DNA of 64,000 nt from Echiichthys vipera (GCA_963691815.1 OY829657.1:19237853-19301852); one strand, 5' to 3'; positions 1-56,650 are shown, counted from the stretch's first letter. A program made the numbers and translations. Notes: generated by a model not told the origin, from the sequence alone.

Positions 1-566
1 TCACCTGTTAGTTCTTGATATTTTTACAGTAGCTCTGTTGCTGTCATTATCTACTGTGTGGCTAGTGCTGGTTCTTTTTCCAGATATTTAGGATCAACTG
101 GATGAGGACTATAACTTAGAGGAGCGAGGACAGGGGTCATAAAGGTGCACTACATTTTAATGTTGTTGAGGCTTCATTTCAGCTGGGGATCTTGAAAACA
201 GCATGCCAACCAGTGGTGACGAAGAATGCTTCAGTGTTTTGGCATCTTCCACCTTCTTTAGCCACACCCTTCCTTGTATTTAAATCTGGCCTAGCTCCAT
301 TCCTTCCAGACGAAGCTGAGTAGAGATGAATGGAGTCCCCCCAAAACAAAGGGGCAAGAATAAAAGTGTGTGGGGGGGGGTTGTGTGTATATATATGCCC
401 TCCTGGCTGGGTTTCTATTGCGCCTTGGCAGTGCGACAAGCTTATTAGAATGTTTTCCATGTCGTTAAATAATGTTTTGAGCCCCCGTCGCGTATACGTG
501 ATTAATTAAGGATTGACGTCTGTCGCGCTCCGTTAGACTGACATGTCGGCCAGGGGCCCAGAGTAG

Positions 567-567
567 G

Positions 568-602
<35 letters not shown>
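567..602 (+). repeat. (GCCT)9 tetranucleotide repeat
   Basis: Nine perfect GCCT units. No coding significance. Confidence 0.9.
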
Positions 603-603
<1 letters not shown>

Positions 604-2831
604 TTACTGTGTGTGAGCAAGTGTGTGAAGGAGCGGGAGGGGAGCCTGGGGAACGTAGTGTAGAGTAGAGCAATGAGGGGGGCACATTGAGGGACAAGGC
701 AACATTCTCCAGCTTTTGTTGTGGCTCTGTATGCATCAGGGGGGGCCAGAGCCAGGCTGGCCACTGAAGCATGCTCAAATTGGCCGGAGAAAAGAGTCCT
801 CACGCCACACAATAGAGGACAGCCGCACGCCTGCTTAACATAAGAAAGTGGCTCTTACTCTCCCCCTCCACCTTCCTCTCTGCCTTCACCCGCAACCCCC
901 ACCCATGTACTTTTCCAAATCCATCATACATATTTCTACTATATCTGTGTTTTTAATGCGCTCATTTAAATTAGCTTTACATGATTAGAGTATGCATCAT
1001 CTAATATGGTTGTGTATGTGCAATTAGTAAAAAAAAAATGTTCTGTTTAATTTTGGCTTTTACATTTGGTATATACTGTAAGTTTCTATCTTAATATACT
1101 AGCTTACACATTGAGCATTTTCTTTAGACTACCGGTTTATCAAGTCATAAAATCTGCCTTAAACAGCCATGTTTTATAGATAATTGAGTGTAAATCCTCA
1201 ACATTAAATTCAGTTATGTTAGAATAATGACAGTTCCTTTGGAGGGATTCTCCTTCCATCTGACAGAGTGCCAAGGTCAGGGCTATTGTCCTAGTAATCA
1301 TCCTCTGGTCACTGGTCTCATAAAGACATGGCCATAGCACAATACCAGTAATCTATCCAATAGGTCTACTGTCTGAACTGCAATAGTCAACAGCATGCTT
1401 TCTAAAGTAAAGTGTTGCACACACGCTTTTTTTGTGTCTATTCATTTTTGCTTAGGTGAAAGAAGTAAATCTTGTATGGACTGGGATGGGAATCGTATTG
1501 ATAACAATGTCATTATCAATTCTGCTTATCCATTTGATTCTTTATGCAATATATTTTCTGTGTGGGGTCAAAAGTAGGCCTACACAAAGCTTTTCAGAAT
1601 ATATCTGAGTCTGAACACAGTGGAGATGAAATAAGAGAATATTTCTACAGTATCAAATATATGGCATTCCTGGAATTGAAGCTCATGTAGTATAGAAAGA
1701 TGTTTCTGCATGTTGCTGGTCTTTACACGCTTAATTGAAATGATCATTATACAGACATTACAACTGTTGTCATCTTTCTTTGAGAAATGAAGCCACGCTG
1801 TTGACTGTTTCTAACCCTCCTACTTGATTCCTTCTATTTGCAAGTTTCCAGAGTGTGATGTCATTGTTTTGCAATGTGAAACTGTCAAAAGATAAAGGGA
1901 ATTGATTAATTCTGAGGCATGCAATTCCAATGGATTAGACCATTTGGAACTGGTTCTTGATTCCTTTGCCTATATAACATGTTTAGTAAAAGTGGACAGA
2001 CCGTATTCCTCACCTGTGCTCCTCCTTAACTCAAGTTTCTATTCTCTCAAAAGGCCGTATAATTTGTATACTCCCAGATTAAAATTTGACAGTTGACCCC
2101 TAATCCACAAACGTGGCTGTTCATTAAACTTCTCACCTAGTAGTTATGCAGGTGGGACATATCCCTTTCAATCGGCTTGTGAAGGGAAACCCCCAGATAT
2201 TCATAGTGACGATAGTGGTGTGGAATTGCAACAGAAAATCAGGCCCATTCTTAAGTGGAAACGTCCGGTTAGTAAATGAGACAGAAACTTTCCAATGAGT
2301 GATGTTATATAACTGAGCTGAACTGAACCCTGTCAACGCAGGGGCCAGCAGGTGGACAGAGCACGGTTTCCTTGAGATGAGGCCAGATGAAAAGGACTGA
2401 GGTGGCTCTATTCAGCGTTGCGTTAATGCACCTTTTGTTGATGCAGGGGCCATTCCTACTGCCAACACAGAGCCACATGTGGGGCTCAATTCCCATTTCT
2501 ATACACACACCTGAAATCAGGTTTCATCTACTTTCACATACAATAGAAAAACACTTTGCATACTACATTTGCGGTTTCCTCTAAAATGCTCAGGCAATCA
2601 AGCAACAGTTTGTTGAATGCTAATTACATCTGTCTGCTCTGCACATTATGCTTCAGAGGTCAATTACGAACAAAATGAGGGTAAAATGGTCCCTCAATCC
2701 TAAAGCTCTTCCCACCAATTTTCCAAATGCGGTGCATCATGTTGGATTGCCTCTGCGTGTTTATTCTATTCCTCTTTTGTTCACCTGCATTCCCTGTTTA
2801 CCAAAGCTTCACATGATTAATGTCCCAGATA

Positions 2832-3101
<270 letters not shown>

Positions 3102-3627
3102 ATGAGTGTGTGTGTGCGCATGAGTGTTTGCTAAGGTGTCCTTCGGTTCAGGTAGAAACAGGCTGGTGTTTGAACTGTCTGATTTACACAACTTTATGGC
3201 CAAGACGGCAGGTGTTTCTAGCCTGGACCTTGCCTTTGTACACAAATATGCACGTGTATCTCTTAGATAAGAGGGAGAACATTTTTTTCTGCCTTACTGA
3301 CATGATGCATTCTCATACTATTGTTATTTTATTTTTTTAACTAAAAGTATTTGAATAAATAAAGAACCATGTCCCTTCTAAATATAGCATGGGGAATTGA
3401 ATAGCTTTCAATGCTTTTGTCTAGGATGTTATTACACTGTACATACTTGAGCACTTTATGCAGAGCCCTCTTCAGTACAACATATGTCAATGTTGAAAGA
3501 GCACCCATCTGCCACTGAGCCGCCTGTACCACAGCAAAACAATACCATGTCCCTTGCCTCTAATGGTGTGCGTGAGGGTGAGCGTGTGCGTGTGTGTGTG
3601 TGTGAGACAAAAGTTTAGGTGTTTTCT

Positions 3628-3629
<2 letters not shown>

Positions 3630-3661
<32 letters not shown>

Positions 3662-3663
3662 CA

Positions 3664-3702
<39 letters not shown>

Positions 3703-3714
3703 TCTCTCTCTCTC
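3630..3714 (+). repeat. (TC)n-(TA)n-(TC)n composite microsatellite
   Basis: TC run, then TA run interrupted by CAG, then TC run. A poly(T) tract follows at 3721. Confidence 0.9.
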
Positions 3715-4123
3715 GCCCCGTTTTTTTTTTTTGTGATATGTACTGTTGAGTGCCTTACTTAAAATGCTTAGCCTACCTGTTGGAGGAAAAAGCTTTCTCC
3801 CTGTCTCTCACATGGTGCCCCATTTACCAAATATTTCTGCTCCCCTCCACCCATGTGGAAAAGTGGGGTTTGGAACCACATTGTTTCACTTTGCAAGGTT
3901 GTATGAACCCTTATCACATCACAGAAGCCGTTGCTTTCCGTGTACCTGGCCTGCAGTGTAAAAAAAGGAATTGTTAATCATAATCAATATTAGTCCCTTT
4001 TATTTCATTAATTTCAACTACAATGGCCCTACTACACTGTTCTACTAACGAGTCCGTGTGCTCATACCAAATGCAAAAATCCCATCTAACTGGAAAGAAG
4101 TGCTGAGATACTGCTAAAATAAC

Positions 4124-4435
<312 letters not shown>

Positions 4436-4454
4436 TGTGCGCACTTGTCCTCAG

Positions 4455-47905
<43,451 letters not shown>

Positions 47906-50450
47906 GCTCTTCAACTTGCCCCCCCCCCCCACCACCACCACCCCCCTAAGTGCAGCCTTTAATCTTTTCTCGAAGAACCTCACACACCCAGCCGTGACTG
48001 CAAGAGTTTCTTTTTCTTGTTGTGTTTTGTTTTTCTTTGTTTTATTTTGTGTCATATAAAGATGTAACTGGAGCATATTGCAATTTTTTTAATTTATGTG
48101 GCTATCATTGATTTCGTTGATACATTTCCATTTGTTGTGGTGTTTAACTGCTTAATTGACATGTGACTAAGCTATTTATGTTCACCTTGGTGGTTTCAAC
48201 TTAAGAATCAGCAGCATAGGAGGACTTCCAAGCTTAAAGCAAGAGGTGTCATTTTTATTTTTCATTTTCTAGTCTTGATGCACTAGAGAAAAAAGTTCTT
48301 ACTGTAGTAAAGGAATGGGAGACGGCTTCACCTTTCTCATCTATCTCAACACTTAATGTGACAAAGCACTGAATGACACAGCTGTAAATGGCATCATGCT
48401 AATACTGCACAAAAGATTGGTATCCGTTTATAAATGTGTCTGCCCTTTTACCTCTTCCTGCACCTGCCACACCCTTTCTGTGTCAAAGATAACCACTTCA
48501 GTTGGTGACAGGATGATGTTGTTGTCCTGCTCGTTAGCACCGGTTTGGACCATGTTCACAGACCATCTCCCTACACTGGAAAGGAGAAAAGACTGATGCA
48601 TGGGGAATACCTCCCCAGAATGATTTGTACTCACTGCACTACAACACCGACTTCCTGGGCACGGAGTCCCTGCAGTACATGCAGTCAGAGGCTTTTTAAT
48701 TGTTTTGAACAGTGGACAATCAATGACGTCTTTCTTACTTGAGCTGAATGGAATTTCTTTTTTTTTTATCACTCTAATTTTCCTTTTTAAATGGATTCCG
48801 ATGGATTGTGTCATGATTTGATTTATGCACCTCTGCTGGAATGAGAAAAGACTGCATTTGTAATTGTTTTCTGATGTCGTTAACATAGGCTCATGTCCGG
48901 TAATCGAATAAGTTCCTCCTGTCTCTTTCCTCTGCTATCAGTTTCCCTGTCCTGTGAAGCTAAGGCATTGACATTCCAACGTTCTCCACTAACGTTTTTT
49001 TTTTTTTTTTTATTGCACTCACTGTCATTGATTTAACTAGCATTGAATGTTTCTCCTTGTTCTTGGATGTAAATTGCTTTAAATTTTATTTGTCTGTTTG
49101 CTAGATGTATATAGAGAGGACTATTTGATGAATTATTTTGCTGTTGTGTTGCATTGTGTATTCATGTGCTGTTTAGAGGAAAAATACCGCCAGAGCCTCA
49201 GGTGAATCTTATGTGTGCGAGTGTGTGAGAGAGAGTGAGAGCAAGAGCTTATCACAGTGCCTGTGTAATGTCTGTCCTCTAAGATGTTGTCCAAAGCCAC
49301 CTCTAATCCCCATAATCAGATTTTATTTTATCTTCTTCATAGTCTCAGACCAACCATAGACACTCTGAATCCCATCCCCCTTGTTAGCGGTCTAAGAGCA
49401 TTTTCCTCCCCTGTGTCTCTAAAGGTCATTGTCTTGTGCTTCCCACAACAAAAACAAAAGCAGATGGATTTGGAAATTGCGGGGTTTTTCTGTTTAGTCT
49501 TTGTTACAGGTGGTGTGCTGCTCTGTCTTTATCGGTGAATGGAATCAAGTGTCACCAACACCTCCTCTTTCCCATGATCCTCTCCCCATATCGCCTCCTG
49601 AGGCCACAGGAAAAAGGGGTGGGGGGTTTCTGGGTTTAGAAGGCATGCCAGAGCTGAACTCCTAACAGCCCTCCTAGCAACGGCCAGGCCGGCGCTCTCA
49701 CTTCTCCAACCTGCCCGTTTGGGTTGTCATGGTAGCCAGGTGTTCCGAACACTCACACCCTCTGAGGGCTCCACCCAAGCTGCAACACTTTCCCCATCTG
49801 TTGCACTACTATGCCTTACTTTCCCCCATGCTCTCCTGTCATTTTTCTTCTTTCCCTCACATGTCACCTCCTTTTGTTTGTTCATTCCCCGAGCAGAAAA
49901 TGGGGAATCTGAACAGCAGGAGGATTGACACATTTTGTTGTGCTTTTTTTTTAAGAAGAAGAATGTATAGATATATATAGGCCTGGATCACATCTATGGT
50001 TTTTATTTACCCCCAAAGCCACTTGAAGGAACCGCCCAGGGTGCTGGTCTAAAGATTGTAGGCTATAGATGATGTCTGTTGAGAGGGATCTGTGCTCCCC
50101 CTTTGGTGGCTTAGTCGCTGGAGATGTTAGTTTGGACCAAGATAAGGATTGTGTGTCTTATATACGTGAAGAAAATGAGCTAGTTTTAGCCATAGTATGT
50201 TTTTTTCTCTTCTCTTCTCGTTTTAGAAATCCTTGTACATTGTGTCAAATTTGAGAGCTTGAGCTCCCTCTGAATATAAATATATTAATGCCTGTAATAT
50301 AATCTTTGTATAAGAGAGGAAAAAAAGCTTGAAGATTTCATCAGTACTTGTCAACATATCAAACTGTTTTTAATGACCGAAGTCCTGCTATCTTTATTAG
50401 AAATGTGAAAATTGAAACATTTCATTAAATCGATTTGAAATTCTATGTAT
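47906..50450 (+). other. ralgapa2: Probable ralgapa2 3' UTR
   Basis: Non-coding, T-rich sequence after the stop, starting with a C run (47920-47946). There is no strong AATAAA; the best signal is ATTAAA at 50424-50429, followed by T-rich and then TG-rich DNA. The end is inferred. Confidence 0.45.
50424..50429 (+). terminator. ralgapa2: Candidate ralgapa2 poly(A) signal ATTAAA
   Basis: The second most common vertebrate signal, followed within 30-90 nt by TTTGTCCTTTTT and a TG array. An earlier site could be used instead. Confidence 0.3.
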
Positions 50451-50511
50451 CTTTGTCCTTTTTCCCTCTCAACAACACAGCAGTTATTGTGTAACCTTAG
50501 ATTTTGTGGAC

Positions 50512-50549
<38 letters not shown>

Positions 50550-52359
50550 ATGCGCGTGTGTGTGTGTGCGCTGACATGATGGTGCTGTTACCATGGGCTT
50601 CCTGACCCTGGCCCAGCAGCAGCAGGGGTAACCTGACCCTTCTCCCATCTGTCTCCCCTGCTGCTCAGTCCAACTCAGGAGAGGCCAGTATAATGGAACC
50701 TCACCAGGAGATACAGGTGCAATGGTTGCAGCACCTACAGGTGCCCTGCCTCGCCTGGGTCACATAAAGACACAAGAAAAGCACTTGACCGTAAATTGAG
50801 CCCTACAACTGTGTAAAAGAAAAGGGTGAGAAAGAAGCCTATAATGTTACCTAATTTTCACCCAGCTCAGAGCTCTTTGACGCTCAGATGGTTTTCAACA
50901 GAACAGGCAGGGTCTGGGTGTCCCAGCCTCATCAAGGCTGACATTCTCTGTGATTTCTACCAGACTATATTATTTAATGTGTTACACTGCTGCCTGCTGT
51001 CTATGTTCACACTTCTAATATCTCTTTGTCATGATGATATCTGTATTTCACTAATGCCTTAAGGGAGAATAACAGTCATTTAAATTACTTTGCGTTGTTC
51101 TTTTTGGCCCTGGGACAGATAAGGAGCATTAATGAGCAGGGACAGCTTTGTAGTATAAGACCAGATAAAGTCAGTGTAAGGTGAATTTTTTTTAATCCCT
51201 TTAATAGCAAGTTTTACCATTAATGATCATGCTGAGGTGAGCTGTATGTCTGCAGATCTGAAGTGACACAGTTGGAGGCTGCCTGCTAAATTACAACTGA
51301 CTTAATGCTTTACAAGTTCTGGAGGTCAGATATGAAGCCAACTGAGCCCTGATGTGTCCTAAATCAACACAAATCGAGCTGCATGAGTCCTCCAAAGCAG
51401 ACAGATGTTTTACTGCTCCAGAGGTGAGTTTGATCCACCACCTCTTTGTCCTCCTGTCATGTTCTGACATGGTATTAAGGAGGGGATTTATGGTCAGGCC
51501 CTAAGTGCTTCTCTGTGGCAGCGAAACGGCGTCTATTGAGCCACTGCACCTATGATTTACTGCGAATCAGTCTGATAAACGGGGAATCGAAGGCAAAGGT
51601 TTGGCCAAGGGGGCTCCTGAGGTTTCTTTTTCAGTTAAAGACTAAGACTAAACAGTGTGACCCGATGTGAGAGAGGTGGTGCACAGGAGAAATCAGAAGT
51701 TGTATGCTGACATAGTTATAACGTCTTCTTTCTTTCTTTTTTTTAGATTATACTGATATTTATCTTGCTTTGTCACCTCGGGAGGCTCAGAGACCCCACT
51801 TTGGGAGTCAACTTTAACCACCTGATTGGCCATAAAAGCAGGAGTATAACTGCACTTCATCTTCTTTGAAAAAACAGCGGAGTCTGTCCCGAAAAAAATG
51901 TCTACAATTTTTAATGAGGTCATGTGTCCGTACAACACTAAAAATATAAATTCATCAGTAAAGTGTAAAGATTTGTTTCATTATGAAAGATCTTTTACGC
52001 ACTGTTTTACGCACAGGGTAATTGTTTCCTTTTAAGACTACACGATCAGAGGCCTTTCACCAACTTCTCAAAGTAGTTGATCTCATATTGATAAGTAAGT
52101 ATTTTCTTCATGCATTCATGTGAATGTCATCTTGGCATGATTATATGTAGCTTTTTGGAAATCATTTTCAGTCAGTCGGACTTCCCTAAAGAGAGACAAT
52201 TCCAGGAACACGTTATGGACAAAATGACCACCAACAAGTGCATTATTTAAAAACTTAAATAAGCAATACAAAACTCCCTCCATACATATGGGGACTCTCG
52301 TAACGAAATGAAGTTATTGCTGCATACCTTTTCACTTAACTGAAAAAGTGAAAGCATCT
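50451..52359. other. Intergenic gap between convergent ralgapa2 and insm1
   Basis: About 1.9 kb with a short TG array (50513-50547) and no coding region I can support. The two genes converge on it, tail to tail. Confidence 0.6.
50513..50547 (+). repeat. Short TG array
   Basis: About 17 units just past the candidate ralgapa2 cleavage region. Confidence 0.9.
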
Positions 52360-52386
52360 TTAGACACGTGTCCTTTTGAAAATATT

Positions 52387-52392
52387 TTTATT
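52387..52392 (-). terminator. insm1: Candidate insm1 poly(A) signal AATAAA
   Basis: The + strand reads TTTATT, so the - strand has the canonical AATAAA about 1.04 kb past the stop codon, with a GTGTCT-containing stretch downstream. Other AT-rich hexamers exist nearby, so the choice is uncertain. Confidence 0.4.
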
Positions 52393-52746
52393 TCGATAGA
52401 CAACAACAATATACACATACAATCAAAGCGCTATAAAAGCCAACATTTAAGAAAAATAACTTGTCCTTAAAAAAGATTGCATCTAAGGTAAGAGCTTTAC
52501 GTTTTTTTCTTTTTACAAGAGCTGTGGAGATTGAAGATTAAAAACCGACCCACGACAATTATCACAACTCAAGAATTTGACCAAAAAAAGAAAAACAAAA
52601 CAAAAAAAACATTTTGGCTATACGACATGTAAACTGCCAGAACGATTCACAGAAGAAATCACGACAAACACAACAATAAGTTACACAAAAATAATTAGAA
52701 TAAATAAATAAATAAACATATGATGAAAAATATTGCAACAATCTTC

Positions 52747-52774
<28 letters not shown>
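52747..52774 (+). repeat. (AAT)9 repeat
   Basis: A triplet array in the presumed insm1 3' UTR. A short AAAT array lies just to its left (about 52700). Confidence 0.9.
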
Positions 52775-52777
<3 letters not shown>

Positions 52778-53431
52778 TATGTGCCAGCATTCAAAATAAA
52801 AACAGTGTATGTTGACTTTTTAAGGCAGTTATACAGCGGGATTTGGATGTGTGTGTGTAGGCTATGTCGGACTAGGCTTATCTGTATACTAAAGGCATTT
52901 GTGGTTCTACTAAACAGGGAATGCTTCAGTCACTCTCTTTCCCCACCAACACAAAGTTGATCAGTTCTGTCCTTCACAAACGAGCGTAAAGCTACAATGA
53001 TAGAGCAATCAGTCGGTGAATTCAAAAAGGCTTTGATGGGGGAAAGGGTTTTAAGACATTTCTTAGGTCTAGAAGCTATCATTGAACACATGTGCTGTCC
53101 TAGAAAAATACCTTTCAACAGTCAAACTAACGCTTTGTATTTTTTTTTCTCGATAAACTAATTTGAGAATGAAACTCTCAAAATAGGCCTATATGTAATT
53201 CAAATATAGAGAGAAGCATTCAACAATCACTGATTGGCATGGAAAAGACACCTCATAAACATCACTTAAACATCAAACCGCCCTGCCTTTCATTGGCCTA
53301 ACGTTATGGCAGTGAGCATCGCAAACTCTTTTTTTTTCTTTTTCTTTTTTAGCCCCAATGCCACTTTTTTGTTTCTGATTTTCTTTTTTTCTTTTCCCAC
53401 CTCCATCAAAGGCACGAGTTTAGTGTTGTCT

Positions 53432-54922
53432 TTAGCAGGCGGGGCGCACAGGCATTTGGAGCAGGATCACCTGCCTGTTCTCCGAGGGGTGGCACTTGTT
53501 TATGTGCCTGGTGAGCCCCGGTGAGCTGTAGAGAGTGGCGGGGCAGTATTTGCACGGGTAAACCTGGGAGGAGTGCATGAGGCGCAGGTGTCTCTCCTGG
53601 CCGGCCCTGCTGGTGAAACTCTCCCCGCACACCGGGCACAGCAGGCAGTCCACCGGACTCAGATTGAGAGGGCTTTGGTTTGAGGCTTCCTCTGAGGATG
53701 ATGATGATGATGAAGAAGAAGAAGATGATGATGATGATGATGATGATGCTGATGCTGATGCTGAGGAGGAGGGTAAGACCGGAGCCTGCTCTGCCGAGCG
53801 GTCGCCGGTTTGAAACCCGTGCTCCTCCAGCACTTTCTTTTGCAAGGCCTGGTGTGCCAAGATGTGTTTTCTTAGGTATGCCTGTCGCTTAAACCTCTTC
53901 CCGCAGTACTGGCAGTCATATGAGCCATCTTCAGAGCCAGACTCGGACAAACCGGGACTCGGGGTGTCTCTGTCACTCATGTCTTTGGCTTCGTCGGAGA
54001 CTGTCTTGACACCTAGCGGTGGCATTTTGGCCGTTTCAGGTTTGATGCCCTGTGCAGGTGGCATCGCCGGTGCGCCGGTGGTCCGGGGTTTGTGCCAGCG
54101 GCGGTGAGAGGCGAGGTTCGCTGGGCAGCTGAACATCTTATCGCACTCGGGACACCGGTACTCAACCCTGACAATGCGGGAGCACTTGTGCTGAGCCAGA
54201 GAGAATGGATCCGCATACGCCTCCTTGCACAGTTGACACACAAACTCCCCTAGAGGCTTGTTTCCTCCGGAGGACTGCGCCCTCGGCTTTATCTCCACCG
54301 GTCCCTCTTTGATTTTGAGACCAAGCACGGGAGAAGTCGTCATCTCGTCTTCAAAGTTGAGTTTTCTAATGGCTTTGGGTTTCTTAGAGGCGGGTTTAGA
54401 TTTACGCTCTGTACCGTCAGCTGCGGGTCTTTTGGTGCCGACCCGGGTGCTTGGTGCCGGGAGGCTGCTGCTGGTGGTGCCGCTGCGGCTGCTGTTGCTG
54501 GTGCCGATTTTCAGGTCGACCGGGGCGTACAGGAGGTGATCCAGGCCGGAGAGGTAGGCAGGTGTCGGGAATGACTCGGCAGAAATAGGCGAGCCCAGAT
54601 TGAAACTTCGCTCAAAATATCCCCTGTCGTGCTCCTTGCTGATGGGCCGGGTGGGGCTGTAAAGCGCTTGGCACACCGCCTCTGGGTTTCCAAACTGTAC
54701 CGGCTTCTCCAGTCTTGGCACCGGGACGTCAGCCGCTGTGAAATCCGGAGATGCTGCTGCGCGGTCTGGACTGGACGCCACGGACATCGGCGGGGAGGGG
54801 TCCACATAACTCGGCAAGGCAGCTGGGGTGGGTTGCTCCTGGAAGTCATCTTCGTCTGACCGAGTTCTGTAGGAAACATGTGCGGATTTCTTGTTTCTTT
54901 TTACCAGGAATCCTTTGGGCAT
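53432..54922 (-). CDS. insm1: Insulinoma-associated protein 1, SNAG zinc-finger repressor (complete, single exon)
   Basis: 496 aa. The start at 54922 is chosen because it gives the N-terminal SNAG motif (MPKGFLVKRNKK), which must be N-terminal to recruit LSD1/CoREST; the context has A at -3 and no in-frame upstream ATG is seen. Conserved blocks: FGNPEA (~77), LYSPTRPISKEH (~87), FERSFNLGSPISAESFP (~103), KKPKAIRKLNFEDE and TTSPVLGLKIKEGP (~180-208). Zinc fingers are at about 227-247 (CQLC, atypical end), 255-277, 335-357, 427-450 and 455-478; the C terminus is LLQMPVRPAC. The RPAC ending and fingers identify INSM1 rather than INSM2. Known role: nuclear repressor driving neuroendocrine and neuronal progenitor differentiation. 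The gene is intronless, as in other vertebrates. A poly-Ser tract (~383-410) separates fingers 3 and 4. I cannot tell the insm1a from the insm1b co-ortholog. Confidence 0.96.
   Translation of the reverse strand: MPKGFLVKRNKKSAHVSYRTRSDEDDFQEQPTPAALPSYVDPSPPMSVASSPDRAAASPDFTAADVPVPRLEKPVQFGNPEAVCQALYSPTRPISKEHDRGYFERSFNLGSPISAESFPTPAYLSGLDHLLYAPVDLKIGTSNSSRSGTTSSSLPAPSTRVGTKRPAADGTERKSKPASKKPKAIRKLNFEDEMTTSPVLGLKIKEGPVEIKPRAQSSGGNKPLGEFVCQLCKEAYADPFSLAQHKCSRIVRVEYRCPECDKMFSCPANLASHRRWHKPRTTGAPAMPPAQGIKPETAKMPPLGVKTVSDEAKDMSDRDTPSPGLSESGSEDGSYDCQYCGKRFKRQAYLRKHILAHQALQKKVLEEHGFQTGDRSAEQAPVLPSSSASASASSSSSSSSSSSSSSSSSSEEASNQSPLNLSPVDCLLCPVCGESFTSRAGQERHLRLMHSSQVYPCKYCPATLYSSPGLTRHINKCHPSENRQVILLQMPVRPAC
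53694..53772 (-). repeat. insm1: Coding trinucleotide repeat (poly-serine) inside insm1
   Basis: On the + strand this is a GAT/GAA/GCT triplet array. Read in the insm1 frame it gives Ser-Ala alternation followed by about 18 serines and Glu-Glu, from TCA/TCT-type codons. Such a near-pure codon repeat suggests recent slippage expansion in the linker between zinc fingers 3 and 4. Confidence 0.9.
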
Positions 54923-55086
54923 CTTGGCGAGTAATAGTGGAAAGGCACTTCGGGGAGGTGTGTGAAGTCTCGAGTATCCAGGTTTGTTAAAATATGGCAA
55001 CACGAGAAGCTTATGGGACTATATCTCCCCAGTATATCGATTCTTCTGTTGCTGAAATGTTTTCGTCTCCAAGGCATAGCTCCACT

Positions 55087-55095
55087 CTTTTTATG
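55087..55095 (-). promoter_or_regulatory. insm1: TATA-like box of insm1
   Basis: The - strand reads CATAAAAAG, about 165 bp upstream of the ATG, which would place transcription initiation near 55060. A CCAAT box lies about 50 bp further upstream, a typical spacing. The assignment is by motif and position only. Confidence 0.4.
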
Positions 55096-55141
55096 CCGGA
55101 ATGATGCTATTGTTCTCGCCCCCCCGTTACAGCATCCCCGA

Positions 55142-55146
55142 CCAAT
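55142..55146 (+). promoter_or_regulatory. insm1: CCAAT box (orientation-independent) in insm1 promoter
   Basis: GACCAATCGG is a good NF-Y site, on the + strand and thus inverted relative to insm1. It sits about 50 bp upstream of the TATA-like box. Confidence 0.4.
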
Positions 55147-55238
55147 CGGATGATACCAAGATCCCAGTGGATTTGATTGTGGGAGGGCTTAGAGTCTGGG
55201 TTTGGTGGATTTCGTTGGAGGATGTGCAGATAGCTTAG

Positions 55239-55244
55239 CAGATG
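55239..55244. promoter_or_regulatory. insm1: Proneural-type E-box upstream of insm1
   Basis: CAGATG (CATCTG on the other strand) is the E-box subtype preferred by Neurogenin/NeuroD factors. These are established activators of INSM1 in endocrine pancreas and neurons. It lies about 320 bp upstream of the ATG. Six-base motifs occur often by chance. Confidence 0.3.
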
Positions 55245-56439
55245 TACTGGCGGTTTATTACATTAAAGTGTGCGCTCAGCCCCTCCCCGACAGAGGCACA
55301 CGCCGGGGCCCTCCTCTTTTTACGGTCTGATGGGCCCCTATACAAATGCACACGTGCCACGGCTTTGTGGCTCTCCTCTGGGGGCCCCGGAGCTGCCAAA
55401 AGGAAATGTCCATCACTGCCACGATCATCACAATTTAGAATTAAGACGGGGTTAAGGCAAGCTTGGTTAAATACAAACCAAAAGCTGTGTTTCTCTCAGT
55501 TTCTGCTGTGATGTTGTTCAAAGAGGCAATTCACCTAATAGGCACAGCTGTAAGACCAGATTCTCTCAATTCAGTGTTTCAGGTTGTTTTTTTGTTTGTT
55601 TGTTTTACCTTCACACGGTTTGCAGTTCTCTTTTACGCACGACCTTTGTGCACGTTACGCAGGCCTTCAAGCAAACCAAATTAACCAGATTTTATAGACC
55701 TTTATTTTATTATGTCTTAAATAAACACTATAAAGGGTGTGCTTCTTTATTTTAGGGCACGTGTCTGTGTCGGTAGTTTAACTCGACATATAAATCAGAC
55801 ATCTCGCTGCATACATAAGTAATAAGAAGGCCCTCTGGTCTTTGTGCACAATAGCCACGTCTGCCCGTGCTTGGATATCCCTGATTTTTCTGTGGGTTTT
55901 TTCTTTTTCGTTTGAAAGGCAAATTGACCTCTTAACTGTGAAACAGGACTCAAGGCCAATCTGGCCCACAGCTAGACGCGTGCTGGGCGGAATCAGTGCT
56001 CCAGACAAAGAAGGCCGCAGCCGAGGCTCGTGTTGTAAAATGCTGCACATCCAAAGCTGAAATGAAGCTGCTGCTGTTGAGGGATGTGGTGTGGGACTGG
56101 TGTTTGTACAAATATGTGCTGTATTCAGGATGTAAATTCTTGTTTGGTGGACTAATTCTACTACAAGAAGCATATAGAATTCAAGATTAAAGTTTGCATT
56201 GAATTCAGTAGTTAATCAAGTAAATATTTGTTATATCTTAATACAATTTTTAAAGTCAATTTCAATACAACTGTATTCTTTTGCAGCCTCCTGTCACACT
56301 AACAAAGAAAAACTTTTTCCCTCGACGAATATATGTGGCCTGTTTTCTTTTCCAGCTCCCCTATGGTTTCTGTGCATACCTCATATATTTGTCTTTTTTC
56401 TCCTTATAATGGCTAAATGTAGGCTGCAGTGCGCCACTT

Positions 56440-56650
56440 GGCAAAGAGTGCATTCTTTTTCCTTTCAGTCGGCAGACCGGGGAGGAATTAATCTCCATCG
56501 TCGTACATTGTTCCCCTCATTTGCATAAAGCTGCAGTATGACCAAGTCAAATAATTACACAATCGGAGCTGAGCCGCAGGCCTGCGCCTTCCTTTCAATA
56601 GGTCTCTGCGCGCCGGTGCCTCCTCACCTGCCTGAATGCACACCGTTATT
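56440..56650. promoter_or_regulatory. Candidate insm1 enhancer (octamer/homeodomain motif cluster)
   Basis: Non-repetitive, moderately GC-rich stretch 1.5 kb upstream of insm1. It has the POU octamer ATTTGCAT (56519-56526), GAATTAAT and AATAATTA homeodomain cores, and CTGCAG-rich sequence. No open frame of note. The call is by motif density only. Confidence 0.25.

Larger units (their letters stand above)
52360..53431 (-). other. insm1: Probable insm1 3' UTR
   Basis: AT-rich, non-coding sequence downstream of the insm1 stop. It contains an A-rich stretch just after the stop (T runs on the + strand at 53329-53395), an ATT/AAT repeat at 52747-52774 and a candidate poly(A) signal near 52390. The extent is inferred. 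Confidence 0.5.

Noticed and set aside
53577..54990. Open frames on the + strand across insm1
   Set aside because: They are shadows of the GC-rich insm1 coding sequence and its triplet repeat. None has a recognisable domain.
54923..55003. N-terminal extension of insm1 by 27 codons
   Set aside because: The extension begins with GTG, not ATG, and would bury the SNAG motif, which functions only at the N terminus.
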